Assembly (NCBI RefSeq): GCF_013214175.1
Contig: NZ_JABSPA010000002.1
Coordinates: forward strand, 806,001 to 870,000
DNA length: 64,000 bases
Source: Colwellia sp.
GTDB lineage: Bacteria; Pseudomonadota; Gammaproteobacteria; Enterobacterales; Alteromonadaceae
Direction: 5' to 3'
The position numbers and the translations under genes are program-made. Of the stretch, positions 27,801-36,621 are shown one piece after another. Within the stretch, counting starts at the first letter, position 1. The number at the start of each line of letters is the position of its first letter. The notes below the pieces were generated by a model that searched no databases, was not told the origin of the DNA, and saw only the letters and a list, made by a program, of their open reading frames with translations.

Positions 27801-28706
27801 GGTAATATATACATTAACCGTAATATGATTGGCGCTGTTGTTGGTGTACAGCCTTTTGGTGGTCGTGGTCTTTCGGGTACTGGTCCAAAAGCGGGTGGTC
27901 CAAGTTACTTAACACGTTTAGTTAAAGAAAAGGCAACGCCAGATGCTAGCAGCTTTAATTTACCGATAGAAAAAATTGCTAACTTAACTGGCAGTGCCGC
28001 AGAGAAGCATGAAGCTACACGTTTAATGGACAAAGCGAACTGGGCCGAGAAAGAGTGGCGCTTAACTGAGTTAAACACTCGTATTTCTTGTGTACGTCAG
28101 TTACTTGCTAAAATAGCCCATGTAGAAATTGTTGATGATTTAGCCGACGATTTAAACCTGACTTTAGCCGCCGCACGTTCGCAGCTTATTAATATTGAAA
28201 AACGTTTGAAAAAGCCACAAGAATTACCTGGGCCAACGGGTGAATCCAATATTATTTACTTGGAAAACCGCGGTAATATTATTTGTTATGCCGATGAGAA
28301 AGTCAGCTTCCACTTCTGGGTACAATCGATAGTGACAGCACTTGCGACCGGTAATACCGTTATTACTGTTGTTTCTGACTTGTTTTACCAAGAAGCGTTA
28401 GCCTTTAGAGATAAGTTTAATGCTACCGGTGCCAGTAAAGGTGTTTTTCAAGTGGCTAAATTATGTCACTTAGAAACTTTGCTAGCTCACCCTGCTTTAT
28501 CGGGTGTGGTGGTTGATAGTAATTGTGAGAATAAGCACTATGTCAGTGAAAAATTAGCACAACGTTACGGCGCTATTTTACCGGTAATAAGCTCTGAGTA
28601 TTTTGATAACTTAATTCAACGCTTAATTACTGAGAAAACCATTAGTATTGATACTACCGCCTCAGGTGGTAATACTTCACTAATGACCATGGTTGAAGAA
28701 GACTAG
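24867..28706 (+). CDS. putA: Bifunctional proline dehydrogenase / P5C dehydrogenase PutA
   Basis: The 1279-residue protein converts proline to glutamate in two steps with substrate channelling. The FAD-dependent proline dehydrogenase barrel spans roughly residues 150-480, and the NAD-dependent aldehyde dehydrogenase domain about 560-1040 with Glu794 (AETGGQN) and Cys828 (GQRCSALR). A C-terminal aldehyde-dehydrogenase-like domain (about 1100-1279) follows. Unlike E. coli PutA there is no N-terminal ribbon-helix-helix, so it should not repress its own gene; the neighbouring Lrp-type protein may regulate instead. The ATG at 24867 follows AAGGAAATAGCC; an upstream in-frame ATG at 24777 lacks a ribosome site and would add an unlikely extension. 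Confidence 0.95.
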   Translation: MLFTGSLITDCPIRQKIREFYRIDENVAVDHILPIAEVNVSARSRAWERARKMVVQIRQDQEGKGAIDALLNEYSLSSEEGVVLMCLAEALLRVPDKHTQDELIRDKISQGQWSSHLGASDSIFVNASSWGLLLTGSMVDYADKRKKDHFGLLKKTIGRLGEPVIRKSMNYAMKIMGKQFVMGETIKAATVRAATKEQQGYVYSYDMLGEGARTMADADKYFKAYEDAITAIGEVAVASGKNDPRKVPGISIKLSAIHPRYEFSHKGRVMAEIVPKLKALCLQAKQYNIGLTVDAEESERLDISLDIIEAVFSDSDLGDWQGFGLALQAYQKRAIFVVEWLRDLTLRTNRKMMVRLVKGAYWDTEIKNAQKDGLSHFPVFTRKSSTDVSYHACANKLLEYRDTIYPQFATHNAYTAATIVELAGDDKAGFEFQCLHGMGDSLYDQIVKDESIQCRIYAPVGHHEDLLAYLVRRLLENGANSSFVNAIVDESQPVESLLEDPVEKTQRLKAKYNNQIMMPIDLYRGEEKVEGTQGRDNSKGLDLSDINEITPLKASLDTWFVEHLLNKNDVPEGANAVMNPAKRSEIIGFHQHASKDDMLAMIGKADTAFTTWSQTPVTERAALLCRIADILERHTDELIALCIKEAGKVAQDGIDEVREAVDFCRYYAARAIELSDDERLEARGVVLCISPWNFPLAIFLGQVAAAIATGNTVLAKPAEQTGLIALRTIELMKSVGLPENVVQAVIARGSAVGNTIIPDSRIQTVMFTGSTETGTLISQTLAERGGDQVPLIAETGGQNCMIVDSTALPEQVVDDVISSGFQSAGQRCSALRVLFLQEDIADDVITMLQGALAELHVGNPAKLSTDIGPVIDQKALDALNAHAEYMKSHGKLLYQCEFSDEVVDEEGHFFFAPRLYEIDDISVLTKEVFGPCVHIVRFKGDEIESVVDKINGTGFGLTMGIHTRIEQRAIELAKLSRAGNIYINRNMIGAVVGVQPFGGRGLSGTGPKAGGPSYLTRLVKEKATPDASSFNLPIEKIANLTGSAAEKHEATRLMDKANWAEKEWRLTELNTRISCVRQLLAKIAHVEIVDDLADDLNLTLAAARSQLINIEKRLKKPQELPGPTGESNIIYLENRGNIICYADEKVSFHFWVQSIVTALATGNTVITVVSDLFYQEALAFRDKFNATGASKGVFQVAKLCHLETLLAHPALSGVVVDSNCENKHYVSEKLAQRYGAILPVISSEYFDNLIQRLITEKTISIDTTASGGNTSLMTMVEED

Positions 28707-28744
28707 TTAGTTGATGTAACAACTTTCAAGTGACTTTAAATAAA

Positions 28745-28790
28745 GCGCGAACTTTACTCTTGAGTAGAGTTCGCGTTTTTTGTTTTTTTT
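28745..28790 (+). terminator. Strong terminator after putA
   Basis: CGCGAACTTTACTC and GAGTAGAGTTCGCG form a 14-bp stem with one G-T pair, followed by a long T run. It separates putA from the Lrp-type gene. Confidence 0.93.
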
Positions 28791-28855
28791 CTGCTAAAGT
28801 TATATTAATATTGATATGGCAGTATCAACAATAACCCCTACTAAATAGTGTTTAT

Positions 28856-29332
28856 ATGACTAATAACAAAACAAAGCCCTTAGATCGAATCGATAGAGTT
28901 ATTTTATCTACGCTACAAGCCGATGGTAGAATTTCAAATGTTGAGTTAGCTAAAAAGGTTAACTTAAGTGCTAGCCCTTGTTTAGATCGAGTCAAGCGTT
29001 TAGAAAGCGAAGGTTATATTGAGCGTTACGGGGCATTTTTATCTGCTAGTAAACTTAATTACAGCATGACTGCCTTTGTGCAGGTGACTTTAAACCGCAG
29101 CACTTCCGATACTTTTAAGATATTTAAAAAAGAAGTGGTAACCATTAAAGAAGTGGTCGAATGTCATTTAATTGCCGGTGGTTATGACTATTTATTGAAA
29201 ATTCGTTTTGCTGATATGGAAGGTTACCGACAAGTATTAGAAAAAATAACTGATTTACCGGCCATTGCACAAACAAGTACCTATATGGTGACAGAACATA
29301 TCAAGCATGACAGAGGCGTACCGTTTGACTAG
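28856..29332 (+). CDS. Lrp/AsnC-family transcriptional regulator
   Basis: The 158-residue protein is very like Lrp: an N-terminal helix-turn-helix (LDRIDRVILSTLQADGRISNVELAKKVNLS-SPCLDRVKRLE) and a C-terminal ligand-binding RAM domain (ECHLIAGGYDYLLKI). It is shorter in the tail than E. coli Lrp. Its location right after putA suggests it senses proline or another amino acid and activates putA, as known for PutR-type Lrp proteins, but it could be the global Lrp. It has its own transcript start, since a strong terminator precedes it. Confidence 0.9.
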   Translation: MTNNKTKPLDRIDRVILSTLQADGRISNVELAKKVNLSASPCLDRVKRLESEGYIERYGAFLSASKLNYSMTAFVQVTLNRSTSDTFKIFKKEVVTIKEVVECHLIAGGYDYLLKIRFADMEGYRQVLEKITDLPAIAQTSTYMVTEHIKHDRGVPFD

Positions 29333-29478
29333 CTTAACCTTACTTAGCTAAGCTTAATTTTCGGTAATCGTCTGATTTTAAGATAAAATTAACATTGTTA
29401 AGCGGATATAGCTTTGCTATATATTTAAGGTCTAGATTTATAATGTTTTACTTCAAGGGTCTATCTTAAGGAGTGACT

Positions 29479-30321
29479 ATGAACGCACATGAATACGCAT
29501 TACAAGCTAACGGCTCGTTTGCTCTACCTGATGCCTGCTTTAAAGTAAAAGCCTTGATGGCCGATGACAGCGCTGAAATTTCTGATTTTGCTGATGTTAT
29601 TGGTATTGATCCTTCGATGACCTCTCGATTATTACAAATAGCCAACAGTGCCATTTATAGCTTCCCTGGCGAAATTAGTACTATTTCGCGCGCGATTACC
29701 ATCATTGGCACGCAGGCTATTTATAATATGATGCTAGTCGATGTTGCCGCCTCCGCGTTTAAGCACTTTGAAAATCAAGCCATTGATTTAAAACGTTTTT
29801 GGCGTATGAGTGTTTATTGCGGCCTGGCCTCTAAAAACTTAGCTATTAGTGCTGGCAAACGTGATATTGAGCGCTTATTTATTGCCGGCTTATTACAAAA
29901 TTTCGGCGAGTTATTAGTCGCTAAAATAAATCCAGAAGTTGCTCAGCGTTGTGAGCAATATGGTAAAGATCAACTACCCTGGCAGTTGCAAGAGCTTGCC
30001 TTAGGTTTTACCTATACGGATGTATCTGCTGATTTACTCAAAATATGGCAGCTGCCCGAAAAAATTATTCTACCTATTCGCCATTTTAATGCTGCAGCGA
30101 GTATTGAAATTAATCAAGATGTTAAAATTCTAAATTTGGCTTCCCGGCTGGCGTTAATTGATAGCCACAGTAGCGAATTTTCTTATGATGATGTAATTGA
30201 TGAATCTTTATGTCAGTCGCTGGGTCTGTCTGCAGAGGATCTCTCGCAAGCTGCTGAGTTTGCCGAAAGTGAAGCAACCAGTATTTTATCTATTATGAAT
30301 CCCAAGCTTTTTTCTAAATAA
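29479..30321 (+). CDS. HDOD domain signalling protein
   Basis: This 280-residue cytoplasmic protein consists of one HDOD domain (IDPSMTSRLLQIANSAIYSFPGEISTISRAITIIGTQ pattern, then GLLQNFGELLVAK). HDOD proteins are HD-like domains that have lost catalytic metal ligands and act in regulation, often with c-di-GMP systems. ATG at 29479 is preceded by TTAAGGAG with ideal spacing; a GTG two codons earlier is unlikely. It is a paralogue of the protein at 38498-39349, sharing length and layout. Target unknown. Confidence 0.88.
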   Translation: MNAHEYALQANGSFALPDACFKVKALMADDSAEISDFADVIGIDPSMTSRLLQIANSAIYSFPGEISTISRAITIIGTQAIYNMMLVDVAASAFKHFENQAIDLKRFWRMSVYCGLASKNLAISAGKRDIERLFIAGLLQNFGELLVAKINPEVAQRCEQYGKDQLPWQLQELALGFTYTDVSADLLKIWQLPEKIILPIRHFNAAASIEINQDVKILNLASRLALIDSHSSEFSYDDVIDESLCQSLGLSAEDLSQAAEFAESEATSILSIMNPKLFSK

Positions 30322-30453
30322 ATCATCTCGATTCAATGGCTGTTTATGCCGCTAATCTAAAGTTTTCTAATCTAACTTTTTCTAACAAAACGCTTGCTAA
30401 GCTTTGGCTTCTGGCAAATCAGAGGTCCATTTTTAGTGCTCGATTGTCAGAGG

Positions 30454-31371
30454 TTACTTTTCAGCGTTCATTTTCCAAAGGTTATTTTCTAGAGGAATTT
30501 GAACTTGAAATACTGCTTGATAAGCTTGATTAAAGTTTACTAAATCATTGTTATCTAAATAACGGGTGTGTGCCTGGTAAAAGCTATAACTAAGATAAAG
30601 ATTTTGTAATGATTTATTAATATCCGCGATGATTTTTTGACCTAAAGGGCCTTTATTACAAGCGACATAACCAATAATATATCCTGGCGAGCCCGCTATC
30701 TCTAACGAGTCTAGTGTGATAGTTGTTACTGAATTTTTTAGTGCCTCATTAACACTAATTGGATAATCAATAATGTAATCAATGCGATTTTTTAATAGCA
30801 TTTTGACCAGCGAAGTAGTGGACTCTCCGCCACTCCTAATCACTAGGTTATGTTTGTCCAAGCTAGCTATTTGCTTATCTAAGAACACCCCCAAAGACCT
30901 ACCTCTATCAATGCCTAAAGTATAAGTAGAATTACTGGTAAATAACGAAGCTAATGATATCAACTGCTGGTCTTTATTTAGGGCACTTTGCGGTAGAGCG
31001 CTAGCTATAGAATTTCCTTTATAATAAAGACGTAAATCTAAAGCAATATTAAGCGGTAAACTAAAAATATTATCCCTTAAACGTTCGGGCGTTTTAACTC
31101 TATTTGGCGAACAACTGTTGGGAAGTTTTTTTAATAACCTTGCGATACTCGGGCTTTGGGCAAATTCAACGCTAAATTGGTATTGCGGTAAGGATTTCAT
31201 CAACAAGCGCGTGGTATCTATTACCGTAGAGGTTGGCACACTAGTGGCTTGATTTAACAGACTAGAATTTTTTTCATCATAGCTGAACCAGTATATTTTA
31301 TCTCGTGCAATGCTCGTCGGGCAATAACAACAAAAAAATAATAAAATGATAATGATGAAAGATTTTTGCAT
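30454..31371 (-). CDS. Periplasmic solute-binding-like protein (TIGR02285-like)
   Basis: The 305-residue product has a signal peptide (MQKSFIIIILLFFCCYCPTSIA) and a body resembling family 3 solute-binding folds: SVEFAQSPSIARLLKKL near the N-terminus and NRIDYIIDYPISVNEALK later. The segment CSPNRVKTPERLRDNIFSLPLNI recalls the conserved Cys and K--ER---FS-P of the TIGR02285 group, whose function is unknown to me. No transporter permease is nearby, so it is more likely a sensory or orphan binding protein than part of an importer. It stands alone on the minus strand. Confidence 0.7.
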   Translation of the reverse strand: MQKSFIIIILLFFCCYCPTSIARDKIYWFSYDEKNSSLLNQATSVPTSTVIDTTRLLMKSLPQYQFSVEFAQSPSIARLLKKLPNSCSPNRVKTPERLRDNIFSLPLNIALDLRLYYKGNSIASALPQSALNKDQQLISLASLFTSNSTYTLGIDRGRSLGVFLDKQIASLDKHNLVIRSGGESTTSLVKMLLKNRIDYIIDYPISVNEALKNSVTTITLDSLEIAGSPGYIIGYVACNKGPLGQKIIADINKSLQNLYLSYSFYQAHTRYLDNNDLVNFNQAYQAVFQVQIPLENNLWKMNAEK

Positions 31372-31619
31372 TAAATAGCTGACCTGTAAGTGAGTTATGG
31401 TTTTATCGGCTGATAAAACGAGTCATTTAACAGTAGAAAAAGCCCATATGTTAGATGTTTTACTTGAGTCCGTAATCAAGAATATACACAGTAGCACTTT
31501 GTTATTTTATTGATCAAAGTATAGCTTAGCTAAAAAGAAGACAAAGTTGTTAAAGCTTGCTAGCATCGAGAGATCAGTTTTATCACGTTATCATAATAAT
31601 TATAAAAAAAAGGATAAGT

Positions 31620-33044
31620 ATGTCGGCTTCAAGAGAGCACTTTAGCTCACGAATTGGATTTATTTTAGCAGCCGCAGGCTCTGCCGTGGGTATTGGTAAT
31701 TTAGTTGGCTTTCCGGTCAATGCCGCGAAAAATGGTGGCGGAGCATTTTTACTAATGTATGCGGTTTTTGTTTTTCTTATTTGTTTACCTGTGATGATTG
31801 CTGAAATGGCTGTTGGTCGCAATACCGCTAAAGAGCCTGTTGGGGCATTTAAAAGTTTAAGCCAAGGCAGTAAGTTTTGGGGGGCTGCTGGCTTCTTAGG
31901 AGTATTGACTCCGTTTATGATTGCTGTTTTTTATATGGTTATCACGGTGTGGATTTTTGGTTATATTGTTTTAACGCTAACTGGGCATTTAGATTACCTA
32001 GCAAGTGGTGCCGGCTTTGGTGAGTTTATTAACAGTCCTTATTTGTATCTTGCCTTAGTCGCAGTAGCAGGCATTGTTAGCTTTATTCTGGCCGCAGGGG
32101 TAAAAGATGGCATTGAAAGAGCCGCTAAAACCTTAATGCCGACTTTGTTGGTGATGCTGATAATAATGGTGGCATTTGTCTTAACTCTTGATAATGCCAT
32201 GGCAGGTGTGACTTTCTTCTTAGTACCCGATATTAGTAAAATAACGCCGAGCGTGGTTAATGGCGCTTTATCACAAGCCTTTTTCTCCTTGTCTTTAGGT
32301 ATGGGCATATTGCTAACGTATGGCTCTTATATAAATAAAGAAACCAATATTCCTAACTCTGCTAAGCTGGTAGCACTTACCGATACCGGTGTGGCATTTA
32401 TTGCTGGTTTGATGATTCTACCGGCGGTATTTTCATTTAATCCTGAAATTAACCCTGCTGAACTCAGTGACAGTTCAGTATCATTAATCTTTACTTTCTT
32501 ACCTAAAATATTTTTAGCTCTGCAAACCTCATTAGGTTATGTTGGTGCTAGTGCCGTAGCCGCTTTCTTTTTCTTATTAGTTTTCTTTGCTGCTATTACA
32601 TCACTGGTCTCTATCATAGAAGTACCGGTCTCATATTTAGTTACTGAGAAAAAACAAAGCCGTAAAAAAGCCTTAGGTTACTTAACCGTTACTGCTGGGA
32701 TATTAACTTTATTTGCCATGGCGTCTTTTGGTATGGTGTCATTTTTTACTGAGTTCACTTCCTATGCCGGTGGTACTAAGTCATTTTTTGATGTTGTTTA
32801 TGATGTTTTCTACGATACGATTTTACCGCTGAATGGCTTCTTAGTTTGTGTTTTTGTTAGCTATCGCTGGAAGAAGAAGCAATTATCGGAAGAGCTAAGT
32901 ATTGGTAACGAAAATTATAAAGGCTCATGGGTAGAGAAATATATTAACTTTTCATTGGGTACTTTTATCCCAGCCATAGTTTTACTTATCTTTATTAATA
33001 CCGTAGCAACTAAATTTTTCGCGGTAAGCCTGTTTGGTTTTTAG
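31620..33044 (+). CDS. Sodium-dependent transporter, NSS/SNF family
   Basis: The 474-residue protein has about 11-12 membrane segments and the NSS fold start SSRIGFILAAAGSAVGIGNL. NSS proteins import amino acids or similar compounds with sodium. The usual unwound TM1 motif GN-WRFP reads GNLVGFP here, so the substrate pocket differs from classical LeuT-like members. I chose ATG at 31620 with AAAGGATA before it; the upstream ATG at 31557 would add a hydrophobic stretch without a ribosome site. A strong terminator follows the gene. Confidence 0.9.
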   Translation: MSASREHFSSRIGFILAAAGSAVGIGNLVGFPVNAAKNGGGAFLLMYAVFVFLICLPVMIAEMAVGRNTAKEPVGAFKSLSQGSKFWGAAGFLGVLTPFMIAVFYMVITVWIFGYIVLTLTGHLDYLASGAGFGEFINSPYLYLALVAVAGIVSFILAAGVKDGIERAAKTLMPTLLVMLIIMVAFVLTLDNAMAGVTFFLVPDISKITPSVVNGALSQAFFSLSLGMGILLTYGSYINKETNIPNSAKLVALTDTGVAFIAGLMILPAVFSFNPEINPAELSDSSVSLIFTFLPKIFLALQTSLGYVGASAVAAFFFLLVFFAAITSLVSIIEVPVSYLVTEKKQSRKKALGYLTVTAGILTLFAMASFGMVSFFTEFTSYAGGTKSFFDVVYDVFYDTILPLNGFLVCVFVSYRWKKKQLSEELSIGNENYKGSWVEKYINFSLGTFIPAIVLLIFINTVATKFFAVSLFGF

Positions 33045-33082
33045 TTAAGCACTTCAGCGGATATAAACGCTCTAACCGATTT

Positions 33083-33139
33083 AAACGCTCAACAATAACT
33101 TAATAGATTTCGTATTAATGTTATTATTGGGCGTTTTTT
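33083..33139 (+). terminator. Long terminator after NSS transporter gene
   Basis: AACGCTCAACAATAAC-TTAATA pairs with TATTAATGTTATTATTGGGCGTT over about 22 positions with a seven-base loop, followed by TTTTTT. Confidence 0.9.
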
Positions 33140-33200
33140 ACTTTTAACTCTTAGTTATTAAATATCCGAACCTCAGCCACGATAGAACATATTACCAGCC

Positions 33201-34100
33201 ATGATTGAACATATTACTAGTACCGACTTTACCGACGCCCAACGACTATTTCATGGTCGAGGACATGCTTTCCCTAACTTAAACCACGTTAATGTTGATT
33301 GGTTATCGCCAGTTATTCTTATCACCTTATATCAAGCGGTAGATAGCAAATGGCTGGCAGAGCAAGCTAATGCATTAAAAGCCTTAGTTAAAGAGTGTCG
33401 CTCGGTGCAAGTACAGCATCGCTATGAAAAATTTTCGCCAACAGAATTATTACTCGGGGAGCCAATAAGTAACACTGTGGTCAGTGAGCAAGGGCTTAAT
33501 TATCATATCGAGTTTGGCAAGGCACAAAATAGTGGCTTATTTTTGGATATGAGTAATGGTAGAGCCTGGCTAAGGCAGCATGCACAAGACAAAAATGTTC
33601 TAAACCTATTTGCTTATACCTGTGCTTTTTCATTAAGTGCTATCGCTGGTGGCGCCAGTAAGACAGTTAATATCGACTTAAGTAAAGCCTCGTTAAGTAA
33701 AGGTAGGGAAAATCACCAGCTTAACTTGTTGGCTAAAAAACAGGGTAAACACATTGTTTTTGAAGGTGTCGATATTTTCAAATCGAACAGCCGTATTAAA
33801 AAATATGGCCCTTATGATATTTTAATCTGCGATCCGCCGTCATTCCAGAAAGGTAGTGTCAATATTGAGCGTGACTACGCCAAGATAATTCGCCGAATTC
33901 CACAGTGGATGAACCCCGGTGCAACCTTGATGTTATGTTTAAACTCCCCAGATTTAGATGACAACTTTTTAAAAGAAGAAGTGGCGCGTGAATGCCCTGA
34001 TTGTAAATTTGAACAGCGCATAGAAAACCCTGAAGTCTTTAAAGAAGCACATGAGGGTAAAGGCCTTAAAGTTTTGATCTTCACTTATCAGCCAAGTTAA
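33201..34100 (+). CDS. Class I SAM-dependent methyltransferase, RlmI/RlmK-like
   Basis: The 299-residue protein has the Rossmann methyltransferase core of the Methyltrans_SAM (PF10672) group: FGKAQNSGLFLDM, motif I VLNLFAYTCAFSLSA, NIDLSKASL, and catalytic-type motif ICDPPSFQ. It resembles the catalytic half of RlmI-type 23S rRNA cytosine methyltransferases but lacks an N-terminal PUA domain, so an RNA or protein target is possible and unproven. The ATG at 33201 lies shortly after the preceding terminator. It converges on the periplasmic DNA ligase gene. Confidence 0.85.
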   Translation: MIEHITSTDFTDAQRLFHGRGHAFPNLNHVNVDWLSPVILITLYQAVDSKWLAEQANALKALVKECRSVQVQHRYEKFSPTELLLGEPISNTVVSEQGLNYHIEFGKAQNSGLFLDMSNGRAWLRQHAQDKNVLNLFAYTCAFSLSAIAGGASKTVNIDLSKASLSKGRENHQLNLLAKKQGKHIVFEGVDIFKSNSRIKKYGPYDILICDPPSFQKGSVNIERDYAKIIRRIPQWMNPGATLMLCLNSPDLDDNFLKEEVARECPDCKFEQRIENPEVFKEAHEGKGLKVLIFTYQPS

Positions 34101-34114
34101 CAATATGAATTTTT

Positions 34115-35056
34115 TTAAGGGCTAGCTTTGCGGGTTTGCCGTTCAATGGTTTTAATGCGCCAAAAACGGGCAAATCTGGGGATACCTGCCTGTGTTAGTC
34201 CGTTATATTTAAAGGTAATGGTAGTGCCAATCTCTGGCGGATTGGCACGTTGGTAATCACTAAAGCCAGAGCCTATCTTAAAAACAACGCCATTTGCTAA
34301 TTTAACTTCAATGGCGCCAAGCTGCCCTTGATACTTACCTTTTCCCTTGGTATGAGCAATGACAGTAGCTTCTGCATCTTGATTTTTCTTCAGCTTCATT
34401 AATGCGGAGTTACGGCCAATTTTATAGTGGCCACTGGCAAGGTGCAGCATAAGCCCTTCACCTTGCGTTGTGACTACGTCATTCAATTTATCCTCAAGGG
34501 CACTTAAGCTGTAAAATCGCACTTGGCTGATCATAGCTAAATAGGGTGATTGGATCTGTGTCAATAAAGCCCGCATTTTTTTAACCCGCTTGCTAAAGTC
34601 TCCTGGGTGGTTTGGTAGATCAAACATCATAAAACGGATATTTCGCCAGCAGCTAATTGTTTGATTTTCTTCTGCCTGTTGTTTACTCACACAGGAAAGT
34701 AATGACTGAAATTGACTTCGTGCTATCCATAATTCACCATCCATAGGCTGAGTAGGCCAGTATTGAGTGAACCAAGTAGGGCTGTTAATTAAGTTACCTT
34801 GGCGAGTGATTAATTGTTTGCCATCCCAATAACCGCGTACACCATCAAGTTTTTCAGAAACAAAATACTGACTAATATCCGCTACTTTACGATAGCTAAT
34901 AGCGTGCTGTAGCTTAGGTTTGCTAGGCTTCTTCTGCTGTTGATTTTGTTGAGGGTTCTTTTGTCGATTATTGGGCGGTTCTTGCTGTGCTTTTACGGGC
35001 GGGCCGATTATTAAAATTAGGGTAAATAAAATAAGTAAACTGTACTTTTTCATCAC
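34115..35056 (-). CDS. Periplasmic ATP-dependent DNA ligase (Lig E type)
   Basis: The 313-residue enzyme has an N-terminal signal peptide (MMKKYSLLILFTLILIIGPPVKA), a Gln/Pro/Lys-rich linker, and a minimal ligase core: nucleotidyl-lysine motif SEKLDGVRGYW, DGELW (motif III), EGLMLH (motif IV), LMKLKK (motif V), then an OB-fold. It needs ATP and no zinc or BRCT domain. Exported Lig E-type ligases are known in several proteobacteria and are suspected to act on extracellular DNA or biofilm DNA. No competence gene is adjacent. The first of two adjacent ATGs was used, with GGAAG before it. Confidence 0.88.
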   Translation of the reverse strand: MMKKYSLLILFTLILIIGPPVKAQQEPPNNRQKNPQQNQQQKKPSKPKLQHAISYRKVADISQYFVSEKLDGVRGYWDGKQLITRQGNLINSPTWFTQYWPTQPMDGELWIARSQFQSLLSCVSKQQAEENQTISCWRNIRFMMFDLPNHPGDFSKRVKKMRALLTQIQSPYLAMISQVRFYSLSALEDKLNDVVTTQGEGLMLHLASGHYKIGRNSALMKLKKNQDAEATVIAHTKGKGKYQGQLGAIEVKLANGVVFKIGSGFSDYQRANPPEIGTTITFKYNGLTQAGIPRFARFWRIKTIERQTRKASP

Positions 35057-35184
35057 TAACTTCCATGTAATTCGATCTTGGTAAAAAGTAAAGTTTAGTC
35101 TATATTTGGAAAATGAATACCTTAATGATTAAGGTCTTTAGCTGAGTGATTTCGGTTAAACTAACTAGGTTAGCAAGGATTGCT

Positions 35185-35736
35185 ATGATGAAAATATTTA
35201 CTTTTCTTACTGTTGTATATGCCGCTATCGTAGCTGTGCTGTTAACATTTAGCACGGCTTCATCCGCTAAAAAAAGGTGCAAGCCTTTGCTAGAGAAACT
35301 CCATAATATTCAAGCTACGCAGCGTAAAAGCTACTCTTTAAAAAGGGGGCAAACTTTACGGGCCAAAGAGGATAAAGCAAGAGATAAGTGGTGGCAGTGT
35401 GAGAATAGCTCTTTAGCGTCATTTAAGTCGAAATACGGCACAAAAAAGAAAAAGTCAAAAAAGAAATCAAAGAAAAAGGTGTTGGCAAGTAAGAGTACTT
35501 ATTACACAAAAATGAATAAAGAAATCTTAAATTCATCAAAGCAGCGGGTAACCTTTAATCAAGATAGCGCAATTGTCATTAAAGCAAAATATCAAGGAGA
35601 CAAGAGGCTGGCTTGGTTACAGTTTTATCAGCAACCGATGAAGTGCCAGAGCCCCAAGAATCTTAATGTTTTTGCTTATTGCACTGAAGATAAATTACAA
35701 AAACAAGGTTTATTTGAGCAAAAGTACAGCAGATGA
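35185..35736 (+). CDS. Exported lysine-rich hypothetical protein
   Basis: The 183-residue protein starts with a signal peptide (MMKIFTFLTVVYAAIVAVLLTFSTASSA) when ATG 35185 is used, supported by AAGGA upstream; an earlier ATG at 35146 lacks it. The mature part has a helical region, a strongly basic run of lysines and serines (KKKKSKKKSKKK), and a C-terminal beta-rich part with two cysteines (MKCQSP, AYCTED). The basic stretch could bind DNA, polyanions or membranes, which is inference; note the exported DNA ligase encoded divergently next door. Family not recognised. Confidence 0.7.
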   Translation: MMKIFTFLTVVYAAIVAVLLTFSTASSAKKRCKPLLEKLHNIQATQRKSYSLKRGQTLRAKEDKARDKWWQCENSSLASFKSKYGTKKKKSKKKSKKKVLASKSTYYTKMNKEILNSSKQRVTFNQDSAIVIKAKYQGDKRLAWLQFYQQPMKCQSPKNLNVFAYCTEDKLQKQGLFEQKYSR

Positions 35737-35749
35737 TTTAGTGGCCGAT

Positions 35750-36472
35750 TTAAGCTTGGTAATCTGCTTTACTTGCATGGTATTGCTCAACCATGGTATC
35801 AATAACTTCTTGATCATAAGCACGTAAGCCACTTAATAACATGTGCTTTTTACCATGACCAATAACTTTACCGTTTGATAATAAATCAAATTCAAGCCAA
35901 GCATTACCGCGTTTACCCTCTATAGATAAGCTTGTTTTAGCAAGTTGCAAAGTGACAGATTCAGCTTCTAAAGTATGTAAGTCAATAGACATAGATTGAT
36001 ACATTACCATAGGGCGAGCTGGGTTGATCATTACCTTATTTTCAGCCATCAACTTAACTAAAATATCAGGGAAAGTGTGACCAGAAAAATCTACATAGGC
36101 TTTTGTTAGCGCATTGATTAATGTCGGGTTATGTGTTTTTTCACCACTAACATTAACACTCAAACAGGTTTTATCTTTCTCATCTTTGATATCAAAGTTA
36201 GTGTCAATTTGCTGTGGAAAGGTTAAATGAACATTGTCGTTAACCATACCAGAAAAATTGAAGGTCATTTGTTGATGAAGCCCAGATTTTGCGATAATGA
36301 TTGAAAACAATAAGTCACCGGGTACACAGAAACGTTTAGCATCGATATTATGTAAAGGGTTAAAATCATCTGCTACTTGCTTAGCAAAGTCACTAGCTTG
36401 TTGACGAGTGAAGCTGATTTTATCAGCGCTAATAGGACAATAATTTTCAATAAACATTTCTTTAATAGACAT
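35750..36472 (-). CDS. DUF3581 family hotdog-like protein
   Basis: The protein of about 240 residues matches the pattern I know for DUF3581 proteins of Shewanella and Vibrio: FTRQQASDFAKQVADDFNPLHN-DAKRFCVPGDLLF. The DFNPLH motif recalls MaoC-like hotdog hydratases, but enzymatic activity is not established. Start choice is uncertain: I use ATG at 36472 (MSIKEMF); the family commonly begins near the following MFIENY, and a longer start at 36526 exists. Confidence 0.8.
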   Translation of the reverse strand: MSIKEMFIENYCPISADKISFTRQQASDFAKQVADDFNPLHNIDAKRFCVPGDLLFSIIIAKSGLHQQMTFNFSGMVNDNVHLTFPQQIDTNFDIKDEKDKTCLSVNVSGEKTHNPTLINALTKAYVDFSGHTFPDILVKLMAENKVMINPARPMVMYQSMSIDLHTLEAESVTLQLAKTSLSIEGKRGNAWLEFDLLSNGKVIGHGKKHMLLSGLRAYDQEVIDTMVEQYHASKADYQA

Positions 36473-36621
36473 CAGTGCAACTTCATATTGAGTAAAACAT
36501 ATTCGATCGCAGCATTCTAACAGCACTTTTACTTTAAATCGAAAAAATAGTGCACATCTCTAACTGAGCAGACCTGTTACTTTTGTTTATGGATACTTAT
36601 TGGCACTGAAAAATATTTGTT

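Noticed and set aside
30336..30533. 65-codon plus-strand frame after the first HDOD gene
   Set aside because: No ribosome site, and it overlaps the end of the minus-strand binding-protein gene.
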